From positions 34,854 through 98,853 of the forward strand of contig JAQUWU010000011.1 in NCBI GenBank assembly GCA_028692715.1: a DNA stretch of 64,000 nucleotides, in the 5' to 3' direction. A program made the translations under genes and the position numbers. This document shows positions 48,846 to 57,229 of the stretch, piece after piece (position 1 is the first letter of the stretch; every line of letters starts with the position of its first letter). Under the pieces are notes generated by a model. The model made no database searches, was not told where the DNA came from, and saw nothing but the letters and a program-made list of their open reading frames with translations. Source of the stretch: Paludibacter sp. (GTDB taxonomy: Bacteria > Bacteroidota > Bacteroidia > Bacteroidales > Paludibacteraceae).

Positions 48846-49845
48846 ATCTCATTCCTCTCAACAATTCCCCGATTTCCATTCGTTTTTTTCCGGCTACCTG
48901 AACTGTTTTTAAATGGATAAACCCATCCGATAATGCTATTTTTGCATATTTTTTTCCATCAGTTTCTACCGTTCCCAGAGTTAGATTGTGTTGGATGATT
49001 TCTTTCTGAGTTTCGTAAATCTTGAGAAGCACCTGATTTTCTTGTTTTGGAAATTGCAATTCCATCCATGCAGTTGGATACGGTGACATTCCACGAACAA
49101 AATTGTAAACTTTTTCCACATCCCACGATATGTCTATCTGGCAGGTTTCCTTGAAAATCTTTGGTGCAGGTTTCAATTCTTTTTCGGATTGGATAAATTG
49201 CGCTTGATCAATTCCTTCAATTTTGTTTTCATTTAGCAAATTAACCGTTTTTTTTACCAGTTCGGCACCCATCATCATTAATCTATCGTGGACAGTCTCG
49301 GCGTTATCAGTTTCAGAGATGGGCGTTTTTTCCTGTAAAATAATTTTACCGGTATCAATTTCGTGAGTAAGGAAAAAAGTGGTTGCTCCGGTTTCTTTTT
49401 CACCGTTGATAATTGCCCAGTTGATAGGTGCTGCACCTCTATATTGTGGCAATAAAGATGCATGAAGATTAAAAGTGCCGTATGTTGGCATGCTCCAAAC
49501 TACTTCAGGCAACATCCGGAATGCAACAACAATTTGTAAATCAGCCTGAAGTTTTCTTAACTCTTCTAAAAATAGTTCATCTTTTAATTTTTCAGGTTGT
49601 AAAAGTGGCAGGTTTTTATCTAATGCGTATTGTTTTACTGGCGAGAACTGAATTTTGTGCCCTCTTCCGGCAGGCTTGTCAGGCATTGTAATTACACCAA
49701 CAATATTATAATTATTTTCAACTAATATTCTGAGGCTTTCCACCGCAAAATCGGGCGTACCCATAAAAATAATTCGAAGCCCATCAGCCTCAAAAGGGAA
49801 TTTTATTTTTGATTCAATAACGTTATATGGAGCTTCTTTTTGCAT
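48841..49845 (-). CDS. fmt: Methionyl-tRNA formyltransferase
   Basis: A 334-residue enzyme that formylates initiator Met-tRNA with 10-formyl-THF. The core begins LRIIFMGTPDFAVESL. The catalytic NLHASLLPQYRGAAPINWA and ATTFFLTHEIDTGKI are present. The C-terminal anticodon-stem domain follows. About 20 extra residues (MQKEAPYNVIESKIK...) precede the usual start and no closer ATG is seen. The TGA stop lies in an octamer array. nadK is upstream on the same strand. Confidence 0.95.
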   Translation of the reverse strand: MQKEAPYNVIESKIKFPFEADGLRIIFMGTPDFAVESLRILVENNYNIVGVITMPDKPAGRGHKIQFSPVKQYALDKNLPLLQPEKLKDELFLEELRKLQADLQIVVAFRMLPEVVWSMPTYGTFNLHASLLPQYRGAAPINWAIINGEKETGATTFFLTHEIDTGKIILQEKTPISETDNAETVHDRLMMMGAELVKKTVNLLNENKIEGIDQAQFIQSEKELKPAPKIFKETCQIDISWDVEKVYNFVRGMSPYPTAWMELQFPKQENQVLLKIYETQKEIIQHNLTLGTVETDGKKYAKIALSDGFIHLKTVQVAGKKRMEIGELLRGMRF

Positions 49846-49918
49846 TATTCTTTTTGATTTTGAGTATTACAATTGTATCTTATTTTCTCTCCTGAAGGAA
49901 CGGGTTGGGGTGAGGTTC

Positions 49919-50791
49919 TCAATTTCTTTTATCCACTCCCCACATAAGTTTGTTTTTTAGGGTATCGAAGAAAGTTTGATTCAATTGTTTGATAATTTTA
50001 ACTCCGTGATCAGCTTTTGTTAACCGTAAAACGGTTTTTTGTTCCAATACTTTCGAACGTCCATCTACAGCCAATAAAAAACTGCGACTACGACTGTGAA
50101 CTTCAAGATCAATTGTCCACGAATCGGGAACAATCAAAGGTCGTACATTCAAGCTGTGTGATGCTACAGGCGATAAAATGAAATTTTGTGTTTGTGGAAA
50201 CATTAAAGGTCCACCCACACTCATTGAATAGGCAGTAGATCCAGTAGGTGTGGATACTATTAATCCGTCAGCCTGATAAGTATGAACCATATCTCCATTG
50301 ATACTCGCATTAATGCTTATCATAGAGGAACTATCTTGTTTCAGAACCGCAATTTCGTTCAGAGCGTAGGGGTATTTCAGTTCGGTGCCGTCAAGGATTT
50401 CAACGTGTATTAATGATCTTTCTTCGATAATGAAATGTTTAGACATTAAAGCCTCCAGCGAAAGGAGTATTTCTTCACTTGGTATATCGGCTAAAAACCC
50501 AAGTCGGCCGGTATTAATACCTAAAATGGGAATTTGTTTTTGACCAATACGGGCAGCAGAACTTAAAAAAGTCCCATCTCCACCAATGCTAAATGCAAAG
50601 TCTGCAAAAAAATCATCGTCTTGAATAATTTCTGTATTGATCATTTTGCAATCCCCATATTCTTTTACAAACTCATACAATTCATTGTCGAGCAGGAGGG
50701 TAACATCTTTATCATTGAAATAATCGAATATGACTTTTATATGTGATAAAATAACTGTTCGATAGATATTCCCGAATATGGCAATTCTCAT
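49919..50791 (-). CDS. nadK: NAD kinase
   Basis: A 290-residue kinase making NADP from NAD and ATP. SIGGDGTFLSSA is the GGDG motif, with its catalytic Asp. ILGINTGRLGFLAD and VSTPTGSTAYSMSVGGP are further signature motifs. It is cytoplasmic. It is divergent from pdxJ, a pairing I associate with Bacteroidales, and followed by fmt. Confidence 0.95.
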   Translation of the reverse strand: MRIAIFGNIYRTVILSHIKVIFDYFNDKDVTLLLDNELYEFVKEYGDCKMINTEIIQDDDFFADFAFSIGGDGTFLSSAARIGQKQIPILGINTGRLGFLADIPSEEILLSLEALMSKHFIIEERSLIHVEILDGTELKYPYALNEIAVLKQDSSSMISINASINGDMVHTYQADGLIVSTPTGSTAYSMSVGGPLMFPQTQNFILSPVASHSLNVRPLIVPDSWTIDLEVHSRSRSFLLAVDGRSKVLEQKTVLRLTKADHGVKIIKQLNQTFFDTLKNKLMWGVDKRN

Positions 50792-50885
50792 ATAATTATA
50801 AATTAATTCCGAACATTAATTGTTCAGAAATTTTTTAATAAATGGAAAAAAAACTGGATGCAGTTAATCCCTCAAAATTTTTAGC

Positions 50886-50893
50886 TATTTTTG
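50886..50893 (+). promoter_or_regulatory. -7 box for pdxJ operon
   Basis: TATTTTTG matches TAnnTTTG about 107 bases upstream of the pdxJ ATG at 51000, leaving a leader. No strong -33 partner was found. Confidence 0.4.
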
Positions 50894-50999
50894 TGGTTCA
50901 ATATGTTTAAATGCATACAATTGTATTGCAAAGGAACTAAATGAAAACCAAACTTCCAAATGTTTTGTTTGGAAGTTGTTATATCATAATGATTCAAAG

Positions 51000-51713
51000 A
51001 TGACAAAATTAAGTGTCAATATAAACAAAGTAGCAACTTTGCGAAATGCTCGTGGAGGGAATGTGCCCAATGTGTGTCAGGTCGCATTGGATTGTGAGAA
51101 ATTCGGGGCTCAGGGTATTACTGTTCATCCACGTCCGGATGAGCGTCATATACGTTTCTCAGATGTTTGGGAGTTGAAATCTAAGATTTCCACAGAATTT
51201 AATATAGAAGGATATCCTTCTCCTGAGTTCATCCAATTAGTAAAGTCAGTCAAACCACATCAGGTTACACTTGTTCCGGATCCACCAGATGCAATTACAT
51301 CCAATTCAGGTTGGGATACCGTTAATAATTTGGAATTTCTAAAAAACGTTGTTGCCGATTTTCAGTCTGTTGGAATTCGTGTATCCATTTTTGTAGATAC
51401 ATGTATGAAGAATGTTGAATTTGCAGCTAAAACAGGAACGGATAGAATTGAGTTATATACAGAACCTTATGCTTCAAATTATCCATCAGGGAAAGAGGCT
51501 GCTGTAGCTCCATTTCTTGAAGCTGCGAAATTGGCTAAGAGTCTCGGATTGGGTTTAAATGCCGGCCATGATTTAAGTCTGGAAAATCTAAAATATTTTC
51601 ACGAAATAATTCCCTGGATTGATGAAGTTTCGATTGGTCATGCTTTGATTTCAGATGCTTTGTATTTTGGACTCGAAGACACAATAAAGAGATATAAAGA
51701 ACAGTTAGTTTAA
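51000..51713 (+). CDS. pdxJ: Pyridoxine 5'-phosphate synthase
   Basis: A 237-residue TIM barrel that joins deoxyxylulose 5-phosphate and 3-amino-acetone phosphate. It has [17 protein letters not shown] at the N-terminus, [14 protein letters not shown] (catalytic His) and [12 protein letters not shown] near the C-terminus. The frame opens at 50976, but ATG at 51000 (MTKLSVNIN) is the expected start. It heads a string leading into exbB, exbD and tonB, about 160 bases away. Confidence 0.95.
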   Translation: MTKLSVNINKVATLRNARGGNVPNVCQVALDCEKFGAQGITVHPRPDERHIRFSDVWELKSKISTEFNIEGYPSPEFIQLVKSVKPHQVTLVPDPPDAITSNSGWDTVNNLEFLKNVVADFQSVGIRVSIFVDTCMKNVEFAAKTGTDRIELYTEPYASNYPSGKEAAVAPFLEAAKLAKSLGLGLNAGHDLSLENLKYFHEIIPWIDEVSIGHALISDALYFGLEDTIKRYKEQLV

Positions 51714-51876
51714 TTATTGAATGTAATAATTTAGAGTTTTGTAAATTACTATTTGATTATAAAAACTATCTCAAATCGTTTTTAATAAAAAACGGTATGA
51801 AAATTGTTTGAAAATGGTCTGAAAAAAATATTAGCTGGAATTAAAATATAAACATAACAAATAAACAAATACTAAA

Positions 51877-52581
51877 ATGAATTTACTGCTCCTTTTGCAA
51901 GCAACCGGTGATCTTGCACAAACTGTTACAAATGCTTCTGCAGCATCACCTGCTCAGCCTGAAATGAGTTTATGGACAATGGCAACTTATGGTGGTCCAA
52001 TTATGATTGTGTTAGCACTCATGTTGGCATTTGCCGTTTATTTATTTATCGAACGTGTGGTGACGTTGAAACAAGCCGGTGAAGAAGATAAATCGTTTAT
52101 GAATCGAATAAAAGATTATATCTATGATGGTAAAATTGATGCAGCGGTAAAGTTGTGCCGTGATACAAATACACCGACATCCAGAATGGTGGAAAAAGGA
52201 ATTAGTCGTTTAGGACGTCCTATGAGTGATGTATTGGTTGCCATCGAAAATGTGGGAAATATTGAAATTGCAAATCTTGAAAAAGGGTTGGTTATTATGG
52301 CTTCAATATCGGGTGGAGCTCCAATGTTAGGATTTCTTGGAACAGTAACCGGGATGGTGACAACTTTCTACAATATGTCGTTGAACAATAGCGGATCTAT
52401 ACAGCTAAGTGATTTATCTCAAGGGATGTATCAGGCAATGGTAACTACAATTGGTGGTTTGATAGTCGGTATTTTGGCTTATTTTGCTTACAATTATCTT
52501 GTTTCGCGCGTCGATTCGGTAGTACGTAAACTAGAAACAAAAACGATGGAATTTCTCGATTTATTGAACGAACCTGCGTAA
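51877..52581 (+). CDS. exbB: MotA/TolQ/ExbB proton-channel protein
   Basis: A 234-residue inner-membrane protein with three helices: about 35-57 (GGPIMIVLALMLAFAVYLF), 145-170 and 185-210. The family core SGGAPMLGFLGTVTGMV and MVTTIGGLIVGILAYFAYNYL form the proton channel. The start encodes a Gln/Ala-rich periplasmic tip. With ExbD it powers TonB-dependent outer-membrane transport. Two hairpins separate it from exbD. Confidence 0.93.
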   Translation: MNLLLLLQATGDLAQTVTNASAASPAQPEMSLWTMATYGGPIMIVLALMLAFAVYLFIERVVTLKQAGEEDKSFMNRIKDYIYDGKIDAAVKLCRDTNTPTSRMVEKGISRLGRPMSDVLVAIENVGNIEIANLEKGLVIMASISGGAPMLGFLGTVTGMVTTFYNMSLNNSGSIQLSDLSQGMYQAMVTTIGGLIVGILAYFAYNYLVSRVDSVVRKLETKTMEFLDLLNEPA

Positions 52582-52588
52582 TTTAGTT

Positions 52589-52652
52589 GAACGTTCAAAA
52601 TGTCTGTAAGACTTTTGAACGTTTAAACATATAATTAATAAATTATATGTTT
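52589..52652 (+). other. Two tandem hairpins between exbB and exbD
   Basis: ACGTTCAAAA (52591-52600) pairs with TTTTGAACGT (52613-52622). Immediately after, a 12-bp perfect stem AAACATATAATT/AATTATATGTTT (52625-52636, 52641-52652) has an AATA loop. They could modulate mRNA stability or act as partial terminators. Confidence 0.6.
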
Positions 52653-52701
52653 CACAAATTGGTTTCGGTAAAATTTGAAAATAGAAAAATACTAAATTAT
52701 T

Positions 52702-53118
52702 ATGGCATTAAAAAAACGAAATAAAGTAGAAGCAGGATTTGCTATGTCGTCGATGACTGATATTATATTCCTGTTACTTCTCTTTTTTATCATGGCTTCC
52801 ACCATGTCATCGCCAAACGATATAAAAATAAATTTACCCCAAAGTAAAGCCACATCATCTACCAAATCGGTAGTTGCTAAGGTGTCTATCGATGACAAAG
52901 GAAATTATTTTGTGGCAAAAGGATCAGCACAACCTGAAGCAATTGCTCCTGAAATGCTTGAAGCGTATATTTTGAATATCGTGGCACAAGATACTACTAC
53001 ATATATTGCACTTCATGCCGATCAGAATATCGCATACAAAGAAGTTGTAAGAGTGCTTGATATCGCCAATCAGCACAAATTAAAATTAGTTATAGCAACA
53101 CAAACTGCCCAGAAATAA
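52702..53118 (+). CDS. exbD: ExbD/TolR biopolymer transport protein
   Basis: A 138-residue bitopic protein. FAMSSMTDIIFLLLLFFIMAS is the membrane helix, with the conserved Asp (in MTDI) that takes part in proton flow. The rest is a periplasmic domain with IALHADQNIAYKEVVRVLDI. It forms the ExbB-ExbD motor. The tonB-like gene follows by 5 bases. Confidence 0.93.
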   Translation: MALKKRNKVEAGFAMSSMTDIIFLLLLFFIMASTMSSPNDIKINLPQSKATSSTKSVVAKVSIDDKGNYFVAKGSAQPEAIAPEMLEAYILNIVAQDTTTYIALHADQNIAYKEVVRVLDIANQHKLKLVIATQTAQK

Positions 53119-53123
53119 AAAAA

Positions 53124-53882
53124 GTGAAGAAATCGAATACATATGGTGTTATAGGGTCCATCTTGTTTTGCGGGATATTGATACTCTTACTTCTTTTAAT
53201 TTATCTTCCCGGACTTAAAGCCCCCGAAGATGAAGGATTAATGGTAAGTTTTGGAAACACAGAACAAGGTAGTGGAATGACTGAGACACCCACTCCAAAA
53301 CCGGCAGTGATTCCTGAACCGACTCCTGTGGCAAAGGCCGTGAAACCTGTCAAACAGGATTTGATGACACAGACCGATAATTCATTTGCCATTGCCGAAC
53401 AAAAGAAAAAAGATGAGCTTCGCAAACAGCAGGAAGCACTGGAACGTCAACGTGTAGAAAAAGAACGAATTGCTGCCGAACAAAAGCGAAAAGAACAGGA
53501 AGCTATTAATAATGCCAATGCAATGAATGGATTATTTGGCAATAACAATTCTTCCGGTTCGGGAACAACAACCGGCGAGACACAACAGGGAAACCCCGTT
53601 GGCAAAGGTTCATCGGGTGGGAATTCCTGGTCGTTAAGTGGTCGCAACTTAAGTGGAAGGTTAGTTTCACCAAGTTACAACGAAGATGTTGAAGGAAAAA
53701 TTACAGTGAATATTCGTGTAGATCAAAGTGGTAAAGTTATAAGTGCTTCCATAGGTTCACCAACCACTATATCGGATACTCAAACACGAAATGCAGCTAT
53801 GTCTGCTGCTCAAAACACCCGTTTTACAACAGGAAAAGATATTTCATCAGGAAGCATAACCTATAATTTTAAATTGAGATAA
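53124..53882 (+). CDS. tonB: TonB-like energy transducer
   Basis: A 252-residue protein read from GTG at 53124 (KKSNTYGVIG follows). A membrane helix lies at about 10-30 and a Pro/Thr-rich segment follows. A charged, Lys/Glu/Gln-rich coiled region (about 90-130) and a Ser/Gly/Asn linker lead to a TonB C-terminal fold: VNIRVDQSGKVISASIGSPTT, ending ITYNFKLR. It couples the motor to outer-membrane receptors. The Gly/Ser linker is unusually long. The stop is followed within 5 bases by the DJ-1 gene. Confidence 0.85.
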   Translation: MKKSNTYGVIGSILFCGILILLLLLIYLPGLKAPEDEGLMVSFGNTEQGSGMTETPTPKPAVIPEPTPVAKAVKPVKQDLMTQTDNSFAIAEQKKKDELRKQQEALERQRVEKERIAAEQKRKEQEAINNANAMNGLFGNNNSSGSGTTTGETQQGNPVGKGSSGGNSWSLSGRNLSGRLVSPSYNEDVEGKITVNIRVDQSGKVISASIGSPTTISDTQTRNAAMSAAQNTRFTTGKDISSGSITYNFKLR

Positions 53883-53886
53883 GATT

Positions 53887-54429
53887 ATGAAAGTATTTGT
53901 TTTTCTGGCTGATGGTTTCGAGGAAATTGAAGCCATTGTACCTATCGACATTTTTAGACGAGCTGAAATTGATGTAGCTACTGTTTCCATTTCGGATATT
54001 AAAGAAGTAAATGGAGCGCATGGAATTAAAATACTTGCGGATAAATTATTTTCTGAAACAGATTTTTCAACAAATGATTTACTTTATTTGCCGGGAGGTA
54101 TGCCCGGAGCAACCAATTTGGATGCGCATGAGGGATTAAAAGCTTTACTTATGGTTCAGGCTACAGAGAAAAAACCTATTGCTGCCATTTGTGCTGCACC
54201 TTTGGTGTTGGGGAAATTGAATTTATTGCAAGGTCACGAAGCTATATGCTATCCGGGGTTTGAGGCGAATTTGTTAGGAGCTAAACTTTCTGAAAATAAA
54301 ATTGTAACATCAGGACTTATCAGCACTGCTAAAGGTGCAGGAGTTGCTCTGGAGTTTGCATTGAAAATTGTAGCAGATCTGAAAGGTAAAGCGGTCTCCG
54401 ATAAATTGGCAAATGCAATTTGTTATTAA
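53887..54429 (+). CDS. DJ-1/PfpI family protein
   Basis: A 180-residue DJ-1-like protein starting MKVFVFLADGFEEIEAI. The nucleophile elbow AAICAAPLVLG has the conserved Cys (about residue 101), with E16-17 and an LPGGMPGATNLD segment. Length and motif place it with YajL/DJ-1-type deglycase or chaperone relatives. The substrate is not certain. It is probably cotranscribed with tonB and ends at a clear terminator. Confidence 0.9.
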   Translation: MKVFVFLADGFEEIEAIVPIDIFRRAEIDVATVSISDIKEVNGAHGIKILADKLFSETDFSTNDLLYLPGGMPGATNLDAHEGLKALLMVQATEKKPIAAICAAPLVLGKLNLLQGHEAICYPGFEANLLGAKLSENKIVTSGLISTAKGAGVALEFALKIVADLKGKAVSDKLANAICY

Positions 54430-54454
54430 TAGGGACGAATTTATCCAAAAAAAT

Positions 54455-54490
54455 AAAGCTCCGGAGAATTTCCGGAGCTTTTCTTTTTTT
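54455..54490 (+). terminator. Terminator after the DJ-1 gene
   Basis: AAAGCTCCGGA (54455-54465) pairs with TCCGGAGCTTT (54471-54481), loop GAATT, followed by CTTTTTTT. A GC-rich stem with a U-tract. Confidence 0.95.
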
Positions 54491-54505
54491 TTGATGTTCT
54501 GTTTG

Positions 54506-54838
54506 TTAAACCGCAGGCTTTTCAGAACAAGCTTTTTTATCTTTACTGCAATTCATTTTAGTAGTTGTACAACTTTTTTCGCATGATTTCTTGTCTTTAC
54601 AACATGCATCAACTTTTCCATCCTTGCAACAAAGTTCTTTCTTATCAGCACAGCATTTTTCAGTTGTTTTTTTGTCTGCAGTACAGGTTGTTTTGCAACA
54701 ATCTGCTTTTTTCTCACATTTAACTTCGGTTTTAGCTTTTGACTCCTTTTCCGAAACCTTTTGAGTTGTTTGAGCAGTGATGACTGCTGTCGTTAAAAAT
54801 AACGCTATGAGCGATACAATAAATTTATTTGTTTTCAT
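54506..54838 (-). CDS. Cys/Lys-rich exported small protein
   Basis: About 110 residues. The longer frame starts at 54880, but ATG at 54838 (MKTNKFIVSLIALFLTT) gives a normal signal peptide ending about AVITAQ. The mature part has about 14 Cys, many as CC pairs spaced by 3-9 residues (KADCCKTTC, TEKCCADKKELCC, VDACC), amid Lys. No family recognised. It resembles a metal-binding or redox-scaffolding periplasmic peptide. It lies beside the HYC_CC_PP-like gene on the same strand. Confidence 0.65.
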   Translation of the reverse strand: MKTNKFIVSLIALFLTTAVITAQTTQKVSEKESKAKTEVKCEKKADCCKTTCTADKKTTEKCCADKKELCCKDGKVDACCKDKKSCEKSCTTTKMNCSKDKKACSEKPAV

Positions 54839-54958
54839 GTTTGTTTTTTGATTTTTTAAATGGATATAGAGCATCAACAATCATAACAATTGAATTGTTG
54901 ATTTCTACATTAAATATATTTTATTTTAATTCAATAATCAATGTGATAAAATATCCAT

Positions 54959-55378
54959 TCAAATCAAAAGAACAGATTTTAAAACAAGAATTTTTCGCCC
55001 ACTTTCCAAAGTTGGGTCATTGGGAGGAGGATGAGAAACGACTTGCTTAGAAATTAATTTATCAGAATGACAATAGGTTGAAATTGAGAAATATATGGGT
55101 AATGGTGGCTCGAAGCACGTTGTTGCTGAAGTGCTTTGTAAAATTGGAATATCAACCTGATATCTATTTAAGCTACAACATGGGATTTCTTGCTGTCCGA
55201 ACGAACAATCGTTTGAGACAGGTGATTTTGCCATTTTGCATAACTGTTTTGCAATATTTTCGGGACCTTCATTTGCACAAAAATTACAACAATACTTTTC
55301 AATATTGAATCCTAATCCTGCAGTCAGAAAAAATCCCGCCCATAGAAAAACAATTATATGTTTTAATGCTGTCTTCAT
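54959..55378 (-). CDS. HYC_CC_PP-like exported protein
   Basis: A 139-residue protein with a signal peptide or helix at about 5-22 (HIIVFLWAGFFLTAGLG). FNIEKYCCNFC follows, with further Cys around DCSFGQQEIPCC, and SHPPPND near the end. This matches the pattern of the Bacteroidetes HYC_CC_PP family (Cys pairs then a Pro motif), often next to metal-related genes. The function is unknown. The Cys-rich gene starting at 54838 lies downstream by about 120 bases. Confidence 0.65.
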   Translation of the reverse strand: MKTALKHIIVFLWAGFFLTAGLGFNIEKYCCNFCANEGPENIAKQLCKMAKSPVSNDCSFGQQEIPCCSLNRYQVDIPILQSTSATTCFEPPLPIYFSISTYCHSDKLISKQVVSHPPPNDPTLESGRKILVLKSVLLI

Positions 55379-55811
55379 TATTTCTATTTCAAAACTAATT
55401 GATTTTATTAGAAATGTATTAAACGAGTGTGATAATTTGAATTTATTATGAGTAGTGTTGAGAAAATTAATTAAAACGAGTTAAATATGCGATGTGTTTT
55501 AACACAGCAGTTCGGATAGAGGAAAAATGAAGAAAAACTTAGGTTACATAGCAAGAGTATTTAAAAATATATTTTTGAAATCGAAATTCTTCTGATATTC
55601 GGGATAGTAACTCGATGCTAGGGATGTTTCATACCTGGTACTAGTCTACTTGTTTCAATTTAAACTTTTGTGGACTATATGGAATATATCACTGAAAATT
55701 ATCAATTACGTCTATGTACATACTCATATATTTAAATCTAATTTTCATTTTTGAAATTCAGATTTAAACATGTACTTTTGTATCTCTTAAAAAATGGAAT
55801 ATTTATACTGA
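55379..55811. other. Intergenic region upstream of the CCA-adding enzyme gene
   Basis: About 430 AT-rich bases between divergent genes. The only element recognised is the promoter at 55750-55780. No ORF with coding character was found. Confidence 0.5.
55750..55780 (+). promoter_or_regulatory. Promoter of the CCA-adding enzyme gene
   Basis: TTTG at 55750-55753, 19-base gap, TACTTTTG at 55773-55780: a full Bacteroidetes consensus, 32 bases before the ATG. Confidence 0.75.
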
Positions 55812-57212
55812 ATGAAAGAATTTCTAAAAGACAAAGTATTTGAATTAATATCCGAAGCCGCCGACGAACAACAGCAGGAATGTTATGTGATTGGTGGTTT
55901 TGTTCGCGACATTTTTTTGAAACGACCATCGAAAGATATTGATGTAGTGGTGGTTGGAAGTGGAATTGAATTGGCCGAAAGAGTTGCCAAAAAGTTAGGT
56001 AAAAAAGCGAAAATTACCGTTTTCAAAAATTTTGGGACAGCACAGGTAAAGCTCAACGAACTGGAAGTGGAATTTGTAGGGGCAAGAAAAGAATCGTATC
56101 AGCGGGATTCAAGGAAACCGATAGTAGAAAATGGAACGTTGGAGGACGATCAGAATCGACGCGATTTCACCATCAACGCTTTAGCACTTTGCCTGAATAA
56201 AGATCGTTTTGGCGAACTGATTGATCCATTTGGTGGATTAGAAGATTTGAAAAACTTCGTTATCCGTACTCCTTTGAGTCCTGATATTACTTTTTCCGAC
56301 GATCCCTTACGAATGATGCGAGGAATCCGTTTTGCAGCTCAACTTAACTTTTTTCTAGAAATTAACACTTTCGAAGCCATTGAACGAAACAAGGCTAGAA
56401 TTGAAATCATTTCGAAAGAACGAATTGTTGATGAATTGAATAAAATAATGCAGTCGCGGAAACCTTCCGTGGGTTTTATTTTGCTCGAAAAAACCGGTTT
56501 ATTGGAGTTGATTTTTCCTGAATTGTTGGCTTTGAAAGGTGCTGAAACAAAGGATGGAGTAGGGCATAAAGATAATTTTTATCATACGCTTGCTGTGTTG
56601 GATAATCTGTGTCAACATACCGATAAGCTTTGGTTGCGGTGGTCGGCTTTACTCCACGATATTGGTAAACCTCGTACGAAAAAATTTGATAGTCGTCTGG
56701 GTTGGACATTCCACAATCATAATTTTGTGGGTGAAAAAATGATTCCGGAGATTTTCCGTCGAATGAAATTACCCACCAACGAAAAGATGAAATATGTTCA
56801 GAAAATGGTGACTTTGCACATGCGTCCCATTGTTTTGAGCGAAGATGAAGTGACCGATTCGGCTATTCGGCGTTTGCTTTTTGATGCAGGTGATGATATT
56901 GATGATTTAATGAAATTGTGTGAAGCAGATATTACTTCGAAAAACCCTGATAAAGTAAAAAAATTCAGATCGAATTTTCAACTTGTACGTCAAAAACTGA
57001 AAGAAATTGAAGAAAAAGATCGGGTTCGGAATTTTCAACCACCCGTAAGCGGACAGGAAATTATGGAAACCTTTCATCTGCCGGCGTCTGCCATAGTGGG
57101 AGATATAAAGATGAGGATCAAAGATGCCATTCTCGATGGAATCATTCCAAACGAATATGACGCTGCTCGTGTTTATATGTTTAAAGTAGCCAAAGAATTA
57201 GGGCTGCAATAG
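55812..57212 (+). CDS. CCA tRNA nucleotidyltransferase / poly(A) polymerase family with HD domain
   Basis: A 466-residue class II nucleotidyltransferase. [21 protein letters not shown] holds the catalytic Asp pair (DID). [14 protein letters not shown] and [18 protein letters not shown] follow as family motifs. A C-terminal HD domain (about 265-390) with [11 protein letters not shown] and [10 protein letters not shown] is present. It adds or repairs the 3' CCA of tRNA. Since tRNA-Met here lacks an encoded CCA, the enzyme must be active. Prolyl oligopeptidase follows by 17 bases. Confidence 0.93.
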   Translation: MKEFLKDKVFELISEAADEQQQECYVIGGFVRDIFLKRPSKDIDVVVVGSGIELAERVAKKLGKKAKITVFKNFGTAQVKLNELEVEFVGARKESYQRDSRKPIVENGTLEDDQNRRDFTINALALCLNKDRFGELIDPFGGLEDLKNFVIRTPLSPDITFSDDPLRMMRGIRFAAQLNFFLEINTFEAIERNKARIEIISKERIVDELNKIMQSRKPSVGFILLEKTGLLELIFPELLALKGAETKDGVGHKDNFYHTLAVLDNLCQHTDKLWLRWSALLHDIGKPRTKKFDSRLGWTFHNHNFVGEKMIPEIFRRMKLPTNEKMKYVQKMVTLHMRPIVLSEDEVTDSAIRRLLFDAGDDIDDLMKLCEADITSKNPDKVKKFRSNFQLVRQKLKEIEEKDRVRNFQPPVSGQEIMETFHLPASAIVGDIKMRIKDAILDGIIPNEYDAARVYMFKVAKELGLQ

Positions 57213-57229
57213 TAAATAGATATAGCAAT

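Noticed and set aside
48665-48920. Two His/Ile/Tyr-rich ORFs of 78 residues in overlapping frames
   Set aside because: They are translations of the octamer array, and two frames are open at once because of its 8-bp period and low complexity.
55078-55308. 76-residue plus ORF opposite the HYC_CC_PP-like gene
   Set aside because: Antisense to a gene with signal peptide and Cys pattern; no domain.
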